In this document: positions 25,715-33,650 of the stretch, one piece after another
Position numbering within the stretch: position 1 is the first letter of the stretch
Layout of the letters: each line of letters opens with the position of its first letter
Source of the DNA: Spirochaetales bacterium
GTDB lineage: Bacteria > Spirochaetota > Spirochaetia > DSM-27196 > Alkalispirochaetaceae
Direction: 5' to 3'
NCBI GenBank assembly: GCA_028282545.1
Contig: JANQHT010000118.1
Location: 62,001 to 126,000, forward strand
DNA: 64,000 nucleotides
The notes under the pieces: generated by a model
Databases searched by the model: none
Seen by the model: only the letters and a program-made list of their open reading frames with translations
Told to the model about the DNA's origin: nothing
Position numbers and translations under genes: made by a program

Positions 25715-25947
25715 TGATCTTCGTCCACTGTGTCTTGGTCGGCAACCGCGCGATCAAACTCCTCGTCGGGTATCCAGGTGCCAATCAGGTCGTCCAGGTC
25801 GGCAAAGGCCGGTTCTTCCTGACCGATGCCGAGGCCGCGCCTGAGCGTCTCCACCACAGTCTTGTTTAGGCTCTCGCGCCGTTTGTGTGCCCGATCGCGG
25901 AGCTCCCGGTCGATCGACGGTGGAATGTTACGGATCGTGTACTGCAT
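25705..25947 (-). CDS. Ribbon-helix-helix antitoxin
   Basis: 80 residues. The N-terminal half, MQYTIRNIPPSIDRELRDRA followed by a helix ending LNKTVVETLRRGL, is an RHH (FitA/CopG-like) DNA-binding domain; the acidic C-terminal half (DLDDLIGTWIPDEEFDRAV) would block the toxin. First gene of the pair; probably autoregulated, though I see no clear operator upstream. Confidence 0.8.
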   Translation of the reverse strand: MQYTIRNIPPSIDRELRDRAHKRRESLNKTVVETLRRGLGIGQEEPAFADLDDLIGTWIPDEEFDRAVADQDTVDEDQWR

Positions 25948-26029
25948 TCGGTGCCCTCCGTATTGCAGGCGATTAATAAATACAATGTAGGCATTAAACG
26001 CATTCCATTCAAGCAGTGGCGGCGCCTCG

Positions 26030-26707
26030 TCAAAGCTCCCCCGTTTCCAAGAACGAGAAGTGGCGGTGCGGCGAAAAGATGATGTGATCCAGTACCCGGA
26101 TTCCGAGGACTTCGCCGGCTTCGACGAGGTTTCGCGTCACGGCGCGGTCCTCCCTGCTCGGTTCCACGCTCCCGCTGGGGTGGTTGTGGGCAATGATAAC
26201 CGCGGCGGCGCGCTCCGCGATGGGGGATGCGAAGACTTCTCGCGGGTGAACCAGCGTTCGGTTGACGAGTCCCACCGATACCACGTGCACGGTGATGACC
26301 TCGTGGGCACCGTTGAGGCTTACCGAAACAAAGTGCTCCTGTTTCCGGTCCGCGAAGTGGTGGAGGAGCGGAAGCACGTCCGCGGGGTACCGGATACGGT
26401 AGTCCCGGGGCGCCACGATGCGACGCCCCAGTTCCAGCGCGGCCAGTACCAACCCTGACTTGGCCGGCCCCATCCCCGGTACGGCGAGCAGGTGGTCCAT
26501 CGTCGCGCGGAAGTCCACCCGTTCCAGTACGCGCAGCACGTGTTCGGCCAGGGTGATGACATTGACCGCGGGAGAACCCGATCCGAGCAGGGTGGCAACG
26601 AGGTCGCGATCCGAGAGCGCGGCCACGCCCAGCCGGATAATTCGTTCTCGCGGCATGTCCGCAAGAACCGTACTTGCGAGCCCCGGTTGGTTTTCAGTAA
26701 CTTTCAC
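26030..26707 (-). CDS. radC: RadC-family JAB-domain protein
   Basis: 225 residues, the normal length. An N-terminal helix-hairpin-helix-like region (VPGMGPAKSGLVLAALELGR) precedes a JAB/MPN metalloprotease-like domain with HNHPSGSVEPSREDRAVT carrying the JAMM ligands. Historically called DNA repair protein RadC; the role in repair is doubtful and the true function is unsettled. It is divergent from the next gene, with 53 bases between them. Confidence 0.9.
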   Translation of the reverse strand: MKVTENQPGLASTVLADMPRERIIRLGVAALSDRDLVATLLGSGSPAVNVITLAEHVLRVLERVDFRATMDHLLAVPGMGPAKSGLVLAALELGRRIVAPRDYRIRYPADVLPLLHHFADRKQEHFVSVSLNGAHEVITVHVVSVGLVNRTLVHPREVFASPIAERAAAVIIAHNHPSGSVEPSREDRAVTRNLVEAGEVLGIRVLDHIIFSPHRHFSFLETGEL

Positions 26708-26760
26708 ACGACCATTTGCTACAAAGACGTATTCACGATTGACCGAGGAGGACGAGCGAA

Positions 26761-27354
26761 ATGGGAGAAATCAAGTCTGCACTGGAACTCGCTCTGGAAC
26801 GAACGGCAGGGATCAAGAGCGATCCTGACGCCCTGCGTACAAAAGAGGCGAAGGATCGCGGCAAGCGGCTCTTTGCGCGCCTTCGGGAGGAGCCCACATT
26901 TGACATCGCCGGGGCGATCAAGGCGGAAGAGAAGAGCGAACGTAACTGGGTCAAAGAGGGCTTCTTTGACGTGCTGCTGGCGAACCTCACGCTGCCGTCA
27001 TCAAGGAATGACCTGGACAACCTCGACCTGGTAATGAACGCCCTTCCCGCGGTCATTCGCGACCAGGGGACGATCAAGACGCTGGGCGCGCAGATCCGCC
27101 AGTTCTTCGAGCAGTACCTGGGTGACCGGGAACAGCTCATCGAAGGGCTCCGCGCCCAGTTCGAACCGCGCCTGCGGGAGCGGGAGCAGGCGCTGGCGCA
27201 GCAGTACGGGCGCCCCGTGCGAATAGATCCCGCCTCGGATCCCGAATTTGCCAAAGTACTCCAGGAGAACCTCGGCTCATTGCAGGCGCGCTACCGCGAA
27301 GCCTTCGCGCAGGTGCACGAGCAGCTCTGGACGATGTACGAGCGGAACGTGTAA
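26761..27354 (+). CDS. Conserved hypothetical protein
   Basis: 197 residues, soluble, no signal peptide or membrane segment, strongly charged and largely helical. It opens MGEIKSALELALERTAGIKS and contains coiled-coil-prone stretches (QLIEGLRAQFEPRLREREQA). I do not assign a function; similar openings occur in uncharacterised spirochaete proteins (from memory, not checked). A GAGGAGG site precedes the ATG. Single gene between radC and a convergent protease. Confidence 0.8.
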   Translation: MGEIKSALELALERTAGIKSDPDALRTKEAKDRGKRLFARLREEPTFDIAGAIKAEEKSERNWVKEGFFDVLLANLTLPSSRNDLDNLDLVMNALPAVIRDQGTIKTLGAQIRQFFEQYLGDREQLIEGLRAQFEPRLREREQALAQQYGRPVRIDPASDPEFAKVLQENLGSLQARYREAFAQVHEQLWTMYERNV

Positions 27355-27409
27355 TCGGGGTCGGTTCGTTACCGCGTTCGAACGGAATCGTTATCCCGCG
27401 ACCAGCCCG

Positions 27410-28879
27410 TTACCGACCGATTAACGGGAACCATTCATCGGGGATGGCGGTTAGCGGTGTGATGTAGGCAAGCTGCCCGCCGTCCACGCCGAGCGTCTGC
27501 GTCGGGAGTCCCACCAGGGCAAAGGCGTCGTTCAAAGCGGCGCCGCCGGAGTTGCCCTCGTTGATTTCGCCGTCGCTCTTGATGATCGATGCGAAGGGCG
27601 TTGCCTGGAATCCCGACACGACGCCCTGCGTGTACGTTACCGACGCGCGGGATCCGGTACCGCCGATCCAGGGATAGCCGACGAAGTGCAGACGTTCGCC
27701 GATTGCCACCGGGACATCCCGGCGAAGGGGTAGTGCCGGGAACCGGTAGCCCCCGGGCAGCGTCCCGCCGTACCGCCCACCGGTAATCTGGAGCAGCGCC
27801 AGGTCGCGCTCCTCTTCGGTGGCGACAACGGTGGCGACGAACGTCTCTACCGGAGGTCGCGCCTGATCCAGCGACAACCCTACGGTGATATCCTGTGACA
27901 CCGCTCCGGAATCGTCGCGAATCACGTGGAAGTTCGTGAGGATGTGGCCCGCCGGCGATACGATCACCCCGGACCCTCCGGCGTTCTCCGTGAGGAGCTC
28001 AACCGTGGACACGAGCGCCCGCTCCAACGTTCCCGGTTCCGACGCTGGAATGGCGGGGAGGGCACTGAGCGACGCCGGTGGCTCCTGTCCGGCGGTAGCG
28101 GTCAGCGTGAAGGGAATGTCGAACTCCGACGCTATCTGGTCGATCACTAGCACGTAGTACCGGCCCGGCCGCAATGGAGGAATCGAATCACGGTCAACGA
28201 TGAGAACTTCCGAAGACCGGACGCTCTGAGCCCAGTAGTCCGCCGCAAACGGGTCTGACCGTATCTCGTCGCGGCTCAGGAAGAGATCCACATCGCCGTC
28301 GGTGTCGGAAATGTCCAGGCGTAAGGCTTCCACGCCGGTGGGTACCCTGATCTCGTAGAGCGCCGCCATCCCGTGTTCCGGTGAAAGCACACCCTCTATG
28401 CCTTCGCCCGGGGCGAGCGACCGCGCCACGTTTAAGCGCGCAAACGTGGCGGTGATCGTAAACGGGACCTGGGTCAGTTGGCGGTGCGCTACGACGGGCG
28501 GCCGGGAGTATTGGTACGCAACCTCGATCGTGTAGCGACCCGTTTCGAGCGGCGGATCACCGATCCGGGACAACGTGATCGACTCGTTGAATTCGGTTCG
28601 TTCCGAATACGCCACAAGCTCGCCCCGTTCGTCGGTCACGAAGAGGTCGAGGTCTGCGGGACTTTCGTCGATCGCGATCGTAACTGAGTAGGCGTCATCG
28701 GGCACGGTCAGCGCGTATTCAACCGCTCCGCTGTCGCGACCCACTACCGAGACAACTCCTTCCACGCGTTGGTTGGGCGGAAGCTCTCGGTTTTGTACAA
28801 AGAGCGATTGCTTGGCGGGAACCGCTTGAATCGCAATGAGGAACGGGATGAGTACAAAAATCGTAGTGCGAAGGGTCAT
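27410..28879 (-). CDS. Secreted trypsin-like protease with two PPC-type domains
   Basis: 489 residues. An N-terminal signal peptide (about 1-22), then two beta-sandwich regions of the prepeptidase C-terminal (PPC) type (about 35-145 and 155-265, each with a YSVTIAIDES- or ALRLDISDTDGD-like strand and RYYVLVI/RYTIEVAY end), then an S1-type serine protease domain (about 290-485). The catalytic triad can be read as His in TNFHV, Asp in RDLALLQI and Ser in GNSGGAAL. It probably acts outside the cell or in the periplasm. PPC domains usually sit C-terminal in proteases; two placed N-terminally are uncommon. A purine-rich AAGGAAA site precedes the ATG. Confidence 0.85.
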   Translation of the reverse strand: MTLRTTIFVLIPFLIAIQAVPAKQSLFVQNRELPPNQRVEGVVSVVGRDSGAVEYALTVPDDAYSVTIAIDESPADLDLFVTDERGELVAYSERTEFNESITLSRIGDPPLETGRYTIEVAYQYSRPPVVAHRQLTQVPFTITATFARLNVARSLAPGEGIEGVLSPEHGMAALYEIRVPTGVEALRLDISDTDGDVDLFLSRDEIRSDPFAADYWAQSVRSSEVLIVDRDSIPPLRPGRYYVLVIDQIASEFDIPFTLTATAGQEPPASLSALPAIPASEPGTLERALVSTVELLTENAGGSGVIVSPAGHILTNFHVIRDDSGAVSQDITVGLSLDQARPPVETFVATVVATEEERDLALLQITGGRYGGTLPGGYRFPALPLRRDVPVAIGERLHFVGYPWIGGTGSRASVTYTQGVVSGFQATPFASIIKSDGEINEGNSGGAALNDAFALVGLPTQTLGVDGGQLAYITPLTAIPDEWFPLIGR

Positions 28880-28929
28880 GGTGTTTCCTTTTCGAATTTG
28901 AGATTGTCAATGCTGACGTGGCGAGCCCG

Positions 28930-29108
28930 GCAGTTCGGATGTTGGAGATCACAAAGCCTTGGCGTGGTTCCCTTCATGGCTGCCTTCGGAACGAAGAACA
29001 AAACGCTTGGCTTCGCTACGCTGCAGAGACGCATTTTGCTCTTCGTTCCGGGCGCGCCTGTGGATGTGTTCTTTCTATTGGCAATGTGATCTCCAACATC
29101 CGAACTGC
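28930..29108. repeat. MITE-like inverted-repeat element, copy 1
   Basis: 179 bp flanked by perfect 23-base terminal inverted repeats (28930-28952 and 29086-29108). The interior has further dyads (GAAGAACAAAACG region) and no gene of its own. It is homologous to 33435-33593 in inverted orientation. No target-site duplication is obvious. It is non-autonomous and resembles a MITE or a large palindromic intergenic repeat. Confidence 0.85.
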
Positions 29109-29279
29109 TGGGTGCTTGGCTAGAGACAATTTCGTCGGAGGGCTTGTCGCCATCCCTCCATACTGAGAATTGCGGTGGCAGGCCTCCCGGATTGGTTCTT
29201 TCCCGTCCACGTACACCATCGCCATGGTGTGGTCCCTGATGACGCCTTGCGCCTCGGCGATCGAATAAACGCTATCCAT
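29016..29279 (-). CDS. Small hypothetical ORF ending inside the repeat element
   Basis: 87 codons. The start overlaps the stop of the AI-2E transporter gene by eight bases, as in an operon. The first half (MDSVYSIAEAQGVIRDHTMA then MVYVDGKEP) looks like ordinary coding sequence; the last about 30 residues are encoded by the repeat element. The element insertion may have truncated an older small gene and given it a new tail. Function unknown; it may be a pseudogene. Confidence 0.35.
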   Translation of the reverse strand: MDSVYSIAEAQGVIRDHTMAMVYVDGKEPIREACHRNSQYGGMATSPPTKLSLAKHPAVRMLEITLPIERTHPQARPERRAKCVSAA

Positions 29280-30384
29280 CGGTTGATTCAGAGGCCTCCT
29301 CCCCGTTGGCCGTGTCCTTTTCCGCCAGGAGCGTGCGATAGCGGAGGGCGAACTGGCGCCAGACGACGATGAATATCGAGGCGAGAACGGGCCCCACCAG
29401 GAAGCCGATGAGGCCCAGCCAGGCGATACCGCCGATCGTCGCCAGGAGTGCCAGGGCGGGGTTGAGTGCCGATCGGTCTCCCAGCAGCTTCGGTTTCACG
29501 ATGTTCTGCGTAATAAAGACACCAATCGCGCCGGTGACCACGATTATCAGTCCCGCCGGGATCCGACCGCCCAGCAGCACGGCGATACCGGTGGGTATCA
29601 GCACGAGGTTCGTACCGATCAGGGGAATCATCGAGAGAACCATGGTGATGACGCCCCAGAGGAAGGGAGAGGGGAGACCAAATACCAGGAAGAGGATAAC
29701 CGCCAGCCCCCCCTCCATGAGCCCGATGATCACCGTACTGATCAGCGTGGCGCTGGTGGTGTTGAAGGTCTCCTCCACGATCTCATCGATCTCGGCGTTG
29801 CTAATGGGGATGGTCCGATAGAGGAGTTCCACCACCTTCTCGCCGTCTACCAGGAGGTAAAAGAGAATCAACAGCATAATGATAAAATTGAAGACCGCCG
29901 CGGCCACGTTGGCGACCGATCGCTGGGAGAGACGCACGATGTAGTCACTCGCCGTGGAAAGGGCGTCGCGCACAATCGCGGTGGCGTCAACGTTCGAGAA
30001 CTGCTCAAAGAGACCGCCGATGCCCGGGAGGGCACTGAGTCTCTCAAACGCGTTGACGGTATCCACGGCGCTGAGGAACCCGGGCCGGCTCTGCTGAAAC
30101 GTTCCGAACCCGGAGGCGATCTCCGACGAGACCAGAACCATCACGATCGAGACGGGGATAACGACCGTCAGGATTACCAGGAGAATCGTTACCGTGGCGG
30201 CCAGGCGCGGTTTGCCCGTGGAACGTTTGACCCTTACGAAGGCGCGACGGAACACGTTGGCAAACACCAGGGCGATAAATACGGCCAGGAAGAAGGGTTG
30301 CATCATGCGCAGGAAGGCGGCGGAGAATACGACGAGGACCAGCAGGAATACGGCCTCCAGTAGCAGTCTGTCGGTTCGAGTCAT
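29272..30384 (-). CDS. AI-2E/PerM family membrane transporter
   Basis: 370-residue polytopic membrane protein of the AI-2E (YdiK/PerM/TqsA) family. About eight transmembrane helices, with the long central amphipathic region between helices 3 and 4 and the conserved end GAIGVFITQNIVKPKLLGDR, then NPALALLATIGG typical of the family. Some members export autoinducer-2, others exchange Na and H; the substrate here is unknown. ATG 30384 is chosen; a GTG at 30423 would overlap the divergent promoter. No clear ribosome site. Confidence 0.85.
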   Translation of the reverse strand: MTRTDRLLLEAVFLLVLVVFSAAFLRMMQPFFLAVFIALVFANVFRRAFVRVKRSTGKPRLAATVTILLVILTVVIPVSIVMVLVSSEIASGFGTFQQSRPGFLSAVDTVNAFERLSALPGIGGLFEQFSNVDATAIVRDALSTASDYIVRLSQRSVANVAAAVFNFIIMLLILFYLLVDGEKVVELLYRTIPISNAEIDEIVEETFNTTSATLISTVIIGLMEGGLAVILFLVFGLPSPFLWGVITMVLSMIPLIGTNLVLIPTGIAVLLGGRIPAGLIIVVTGAIGVFITQNIVKPKLLGDRSALNPALALLATIGGIAWLGLIGFLVGPVLASIFIVVWRQFALRYRTLLAEKDTANGEEASESTDG

Positions 30385-30386
30385 GG

Positions 30387-30417
30387 TTGAGAAGGATACC
30401 AAATTACGTGGTATAAT
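30387..30417 (+). promoter_or_regulatory. Promoter of the alarmone synthetase gene
   Basis: TTGAGA (30387-30392), 19 bases, then a perfect TATAAT (30412-30417) with TGG-like extension. The ATG at 30426 is only eight bases past the -10 and no Shine-Dalgarno lies between, so the mRNA probably begins at or next to the start codon (leaderless). Confidence 0.6.
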
Positions 30418-30425
30418 TCCCACGC

Positions 30426-31640
30426 ATGTTCCGAATTCGATACCCCTTGCCTTCGCGTCGAGAGTTGGAACGGCAATACGAAGCGATTCTTCCGGAACTG
30501 GAAACGGTTCTGCTCTACGTTCAACGAAGTGTCCACGCAGCGGTGCAGGAGGCGGGACTGACCCCGAGCCTGAAGTACCGCGTCAAGGGTTTCGACAGTT
30601 ACTACGAGAAGCTGCTACGCCGCTCCCGTGAGCATATTGCCGGCGAGACGGTGGAGATCTCGATTACGGACCTGTTGGGCGTTCGCGTCGTATGCCCCTT
30701 TATGGAAGACCTGACGCGTGTAGAAGAGATCATCACGGCGGAGTTCGAAGTGGTCGAGGTGGAGCGTAAAGGTGCCAACCTGGCGTCCACCGAGTTCGGC
30801 TACAGCTCCGTTCACCTGCTGATACGGCCGTCCCGGAACTTGGGGGACCTGACACTCCGGGACGACGTAGTCTGCGAGATCCAGTTGCGGACCATTCTCC
30901 AGGATGCCTGGGCGGAGGTGGAACACGAACTCGTCTACAAGGCGGAACTGACACCGCTGGACGGACAACTCCGGCGCAAACTGGCGGCGCTCAACGCCAA
31001 CCTCACCCTGTCCGACATCATCTTCCAGGAGATCCGCGAATACCAGCGGGCGATGAACCGGAGCCTTATGCGGCGCCGGGAGGATTTTTGGACCCTCCTG
31101 CAAGGGAACGGCAACGGCCCGCGCGAACAGGGTGACGCAGACGACGCAACGATCCACACCGGAAGCGATACGATCGACTCCATGCTCATCAAGGCGTTGC
31201 ATGCGCACAACGACAAGGAGTACGAGACGGCGGAACGGCTGTATACAGACATCCTCGCCTATCAGCCGCCGGAACACGTCGCGGCGGTCATTCACGCCCA
31301 CAGGGGGATGACCCGATTCGCCCTGGACAAACTGGACGACGCCGTGGCCGATTTCGGCGCCACGATCAGCTTGGCTCCGCAGAACACCCGCGCCTACTAC
31401 TACCGCGCCGTTGTCCATCGCGTGATGGGGCGCGACGACGAGGCGCTCTCCGACCTGTCGCGCTGCCTCGAGTTTGATCCGTACAACATCGAGTCGCGCA
31501 TAGCCCGAGCGCGCCTGTACGCCGACTTGCACGACCACGAAGCGGCGCGCGCCGACTGCCGGATGGCGGCGAAACTCGATCCCGACCACGAGGCGGTCCA
31601 GGAGCTATGCCGCGAACTCGGCGAAGAGGTACACGAATGA
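30426..31640 (+). CDS. Small alarmone synthetase fused to TPR repeats
   Basis: 404 residues. The N-terminal half (about 1-220) is a RelA/SpoT (p)ppGpp synthetase domain: RVKGFDSYYEKLLRR, the DLLGVRVVCPF metal-site strand, FGYSSVHLLIR (nucleotide-binding Tyr) and EIQLRTILQDAWAEVEHELV. No HD hydrolase domain. After a linker, about 255-400 holds four tetratricopeptide repeats (for example YETAERLYTDILAYQPP and NTRAYYYRAVVHRVMGRDDE), a protein-protein interaction module. It probably makes (p)ppGpp under control of a partner bound by the TPRs (inference). Its stop overlaps the threonine aldolase start by four bases. Confidence 0.88.
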   Translation: MFRIRYPLPSRRELERQYEAILPELETVLLYVQRSVHAAVQEAGLTPSLKYRVKGFDSYYEKLLRRSREHIAGETVEISITDLLGVRVVCPFMEDLTRVEEIITAEFEVVEVERKGANLASTEFGYSSVHLLIRPSRNLGDLTLRDDVVCEIQLRTILQDAWAEVEHELVYKAELTPLDGQLRRKLAALNANLTLSDIIFQEIREYQRAMNRSLMRRREDFWTLLQGNGNGPREQGDADDATIHTGSDTIDSMLIKALHAHNDKEYETAERLYTDILAYQPPEHVAAVIHAHRGMTRFALDKLDDAVADFGATISLAPQNTRAYYYRAVVHRVMGRDDEALSDLSRCLEFDPYNIESRIARARLYADLHDHEAARADCRMAAKLDPDHEAVQELCRELGEEVHE

Positions 31641-32710
31641 GCGCACCGCGCAACCTGTTTTCCAGCGACAACAGCTCCGCCGTGGATCCCCGCATTCTTT
31701 CCGCACTGGGCACCGTGGATCGTTCGCATGCCTGGGCCTACGGCGACGACGACGCTACCCGGGGCGGCATCGACGCCATTCGTCGCATCTTCGACACCGA
31801 ATGCGACGTCTTTTTTGTCTACAACGGAACAGGGGCCAACGTCGTTTCCTTGAGCGCCGCCACCCGCAGCCACGAGGCGGTCATCTGTACCGAGATGGCC
31901 CATATCAACGAGGACGAATGCGGTGCTCCCGAAGCGTTCGGGGGGTATAAACTCCACGGCGTGGCGGCCCCGGACGGCAAATTGACGCCGGAACACCTCC
32001 GCCCGTTCCTGCGGGTCCGCGGGTTCGAACACGCCAACCAGCCCCGGACGATCTCCATCACCCAGGCGACGGAGATCGGGTCCGTCTATCTGCCGGAGGA
32101 GGTGGCTGCGCTGGGCGCCTTCGCCCGGGAACACGACCTCTACCTGCACATGGACGGCGCCCGTATCGCCAACGCCGCCGTGTCGGATATTGCTAACGGC
32201 GGCACGGAACCGTCGCTCGCCGGCGCCATTGAAACGCTGCGCGCGATGACGGCGGGCGCCGGGGTTGACCTGCTCTCGTTTGGTGCCACGAAGAACGGCC
32301 TGATGTTCGGGGAGGCGATCGTCGTCTTTCGGCGGGACTTGGCCGACCACATGGCGTACATCCGCAAACAGGCGACACAACTGCACTCGAAGATGCGTTA
32401 CGTGGGAGCGCAGTTCGCCGCGTGGATTGACGAGAACGTCTGGTACGAAAACGCAGTGGCCGCGAACCGGAAGGCCCGGCGCTTGGCGGCGGAGATCGCG
32501 GGAATCTCCGGCGTAAAGATCCACTCGCCCGTTTATGGGAACGGCGTGTTTGCGTACCTGCCGGCCGCAGCTATCGAGCCGCTCCGGGAGGAGTTCGGCT
32601 TCTACCTGTGGGACGTGACATCCGGCCTGGCACGGCTGATGGTGTCGTACGACACGCGGGAGGAGTTTGTCGATGCCTTTGTTGCCCGCTTAAAGGAGCT
32701 GGCGGCCTGA
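31637..32710 (+). CDS. Low-specificity L-threonine aldolase
   Basis: 357-residue PLP enzyme of the threonine aldolase/beta-eliminating lyase family, splitting L-threonine (or L-allo-threonine) to glycine and acetaldehyde. HMDGARIANAAV holds the PLP-contact Asp, and the Schiff-base Lys is in LSFGATKNGLMFGEA. The start is fixed by an ATGA overlap with the alarmone synthetase gene, so the two are co-translated, linking amino-acid turnover and the stringent response in one transcript. Confidence 0.9.
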   Translation: MSAPRNLFSSDNSSAVDPRILSALGTVDRSHAWAYGDDDATRGGIDAIRRIFDTECDVFFVYNGTGANVVSLSAATRSHEAVICTEMAHINEDECGAPEAFGGYKLHGVAAPDGKLTPEHLRPFLRVRGFEHANQPRTISITQATEIGSVYLPEEVAALGAFAREHDLYLHMDGARIANAAVSDIANGGTEPSLAGAIETLRAMTAGAGVDLLSFGATKNGLMFGEAIVVFRRDLADHMAYIRKQATQLHSKMRYVGAQFAAWIDENVWYENAVAANRKARRLAAEIAGISGVKIHSPVYGNGVFAYLPAAAIEPLREEFGFYLWDVTSGLARLMVSYDTREEFVDAFVARLKELAA

Positions 32711-32732
32711 AGGTGCAGCGCTTCTCCGCGCG

Positions 32733-33068
32733 CTACGCCTCCTCGTCGGGGCGCCGCTCGGGGATGGGCGATATCTCGCCTCCCGACTCAGCGAAATCCG
32801 GTCTGAGGAAGAGCCCGCAGTAGCAGTACCCGTACGCGTCGATATCGGGCTGCGCGTACACGCAGGGACAGATCACGTCGCGATCGGCCGATCGCGAGCC
32901 GTAGGTGTCACGACAGGGACAGAGAAAATAGCCGTAGCGATTGACATTGGTGTGCAGGCCCTCCTCCACACCCTCCCGGAAGGAGTCGTCGGGGTTTGCG
33001 ACCCATCCGCGGACCGCCGCGGCCTTTGTCACAAACGTCGCGACCTGTTCGCGCGTTCGCTCCGCCAT
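32733..33068 (-). CDS. Ferredoxin-thioredoxin reductase catalytic-like protein
   Basis: 111 residues with the cysteine pattern of the FTR catalytic (beta) subunit: FLCPCRDTYG, VICPCVYAQPDIDAYGYCYC and GLF. These bind a [4Fe-4S] cluster beside a redox disulfide. In plants it reduces thioredoxin from ferredoxin; in anaerobes stand-alone versions are linked to small redox proteins. It overlaps the upstream glutaredoxin gene by one base, so the glutaredoxin is the likely partner. No variable (alpha) subunit is seen. Confidence 0.87.
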   Translation of the reverse strand: MAERTREQVATFVTKAAAVRGWVANPDDSFREGVEEGLHTNVNRYGYFLCPCRDTYGSRSADRDVICPCVYAQPDIDAYGYCYCGLFLRPDFAESGGEISPIPERRPDEEA

Positions 33069-33379
33069 TAGGCCGCGCCGATCGCTCGCGACCAGATCAG
33101 CTCGGTGAATCCGGGAAAGGCCTTCTCGTTGTTGACTACGAGAATCGGAAAGACCGCCACCACTTCGAACCTGTCCGCCAGTTGTCGTTTGACCTCACGT
33201 TTGACCTCAACGTCCGCTTCATCGACGTTGGTGTACCGGAAGGCGTAGCCCTTCTGTTTGAGGTATTCCATGCCCTTTTTGCAGAACGCGCACGTAGATA
33301 GCGCGTACACGGTGATTTCCGGCGACGTTTTGCCGCCCTCCACCGTGTGAAATGCCAGTTTTTCTTGTATTTCGTTCAC
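33068..33379 (-). CDS. Glutaredoxin-like protein
   Basis: 103 residues with a thioredoxin fold: ITVYALSTCAFCKKGMEYLK has the active-site Cys-Ala-Phe-Cys, and VFPILVVNNEKAFPGF gives the cis-Pro and following strand. It is a dithiol glutaredoxin/NrdH-like protein. Encoded with the FTR-like protein, so an electron path from ferredoxin through FTR to this protein is plausible. The 5' side adjoins a copy of the inverted-repeat element. Confidence 0.87.
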   Translation of the reverse strand: MNEIQEKLAFHTVEGGKTSPEITVYALSTCAFCKKGMEYLKQKGYAFRYTNVDEADVEVKREVKRQLADRFEVVAVFPILVVNNEKAFPGFTELIWSRAIGAA

Positions 33380-33434
33380 GGAATTTAGTGTATGACCTCA
33401 TCGGCGGCGAGGCAAGGTGGGTGAGGATATTGCA

Positions 33435-33593
33435 GCAGTTCGCATTTTTGGAAATCACATTGCTGATAGAAAAGAACGTATCTCCAGGCGCGCCCGGAAG
33501 GAAGAACAAAACGCGACTCTGCAGCGTAGCGAAGCCAAGCGTTGTGTTCTTCGAACAGTGCCAAGCCTATGTGATCTCCACCATGCGAACTGC
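33435..33593. repeat. MITE-like inverted-repeat element, copy 2
   Basis: 159 bp with imperfect terminal inverted repeats of about 24 bases (33435-33458 and 33571-33593). Its reverse complement matches copy 1 (28930-29108) along its whole length, roughly 75-80% by eye, including the interior CGCTTGGCTTCGCTACGCTG block. It is shorter than copy 1 by an internal deletion. It lies between the divergent glutaredoxin and trkA genes. Confidence 0.82.
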
Positions 33594-33612
33594 TGTACCG
33601 CGACGCGTCAAT

Positions 33613-33642
33613 TTGACCATGGAGCGGTGCCGGTGGTATAAC
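33613..33642 (+). promoter_or_regulatory. Promoter of trkA
   Basis: TTGACC (33613-33618), 18 bases, TATAAC (33637-33642) with an extended TGG. The trkA ATG is eight bases beyond the -10 with no Shine-Dalgarno, so a leaderless transcript is predicted, as for the alarmone synthetase gene. It lies just outside the repeat element. Confidence 0.65.
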
Positions 33643-33650
33643 GGAACACT

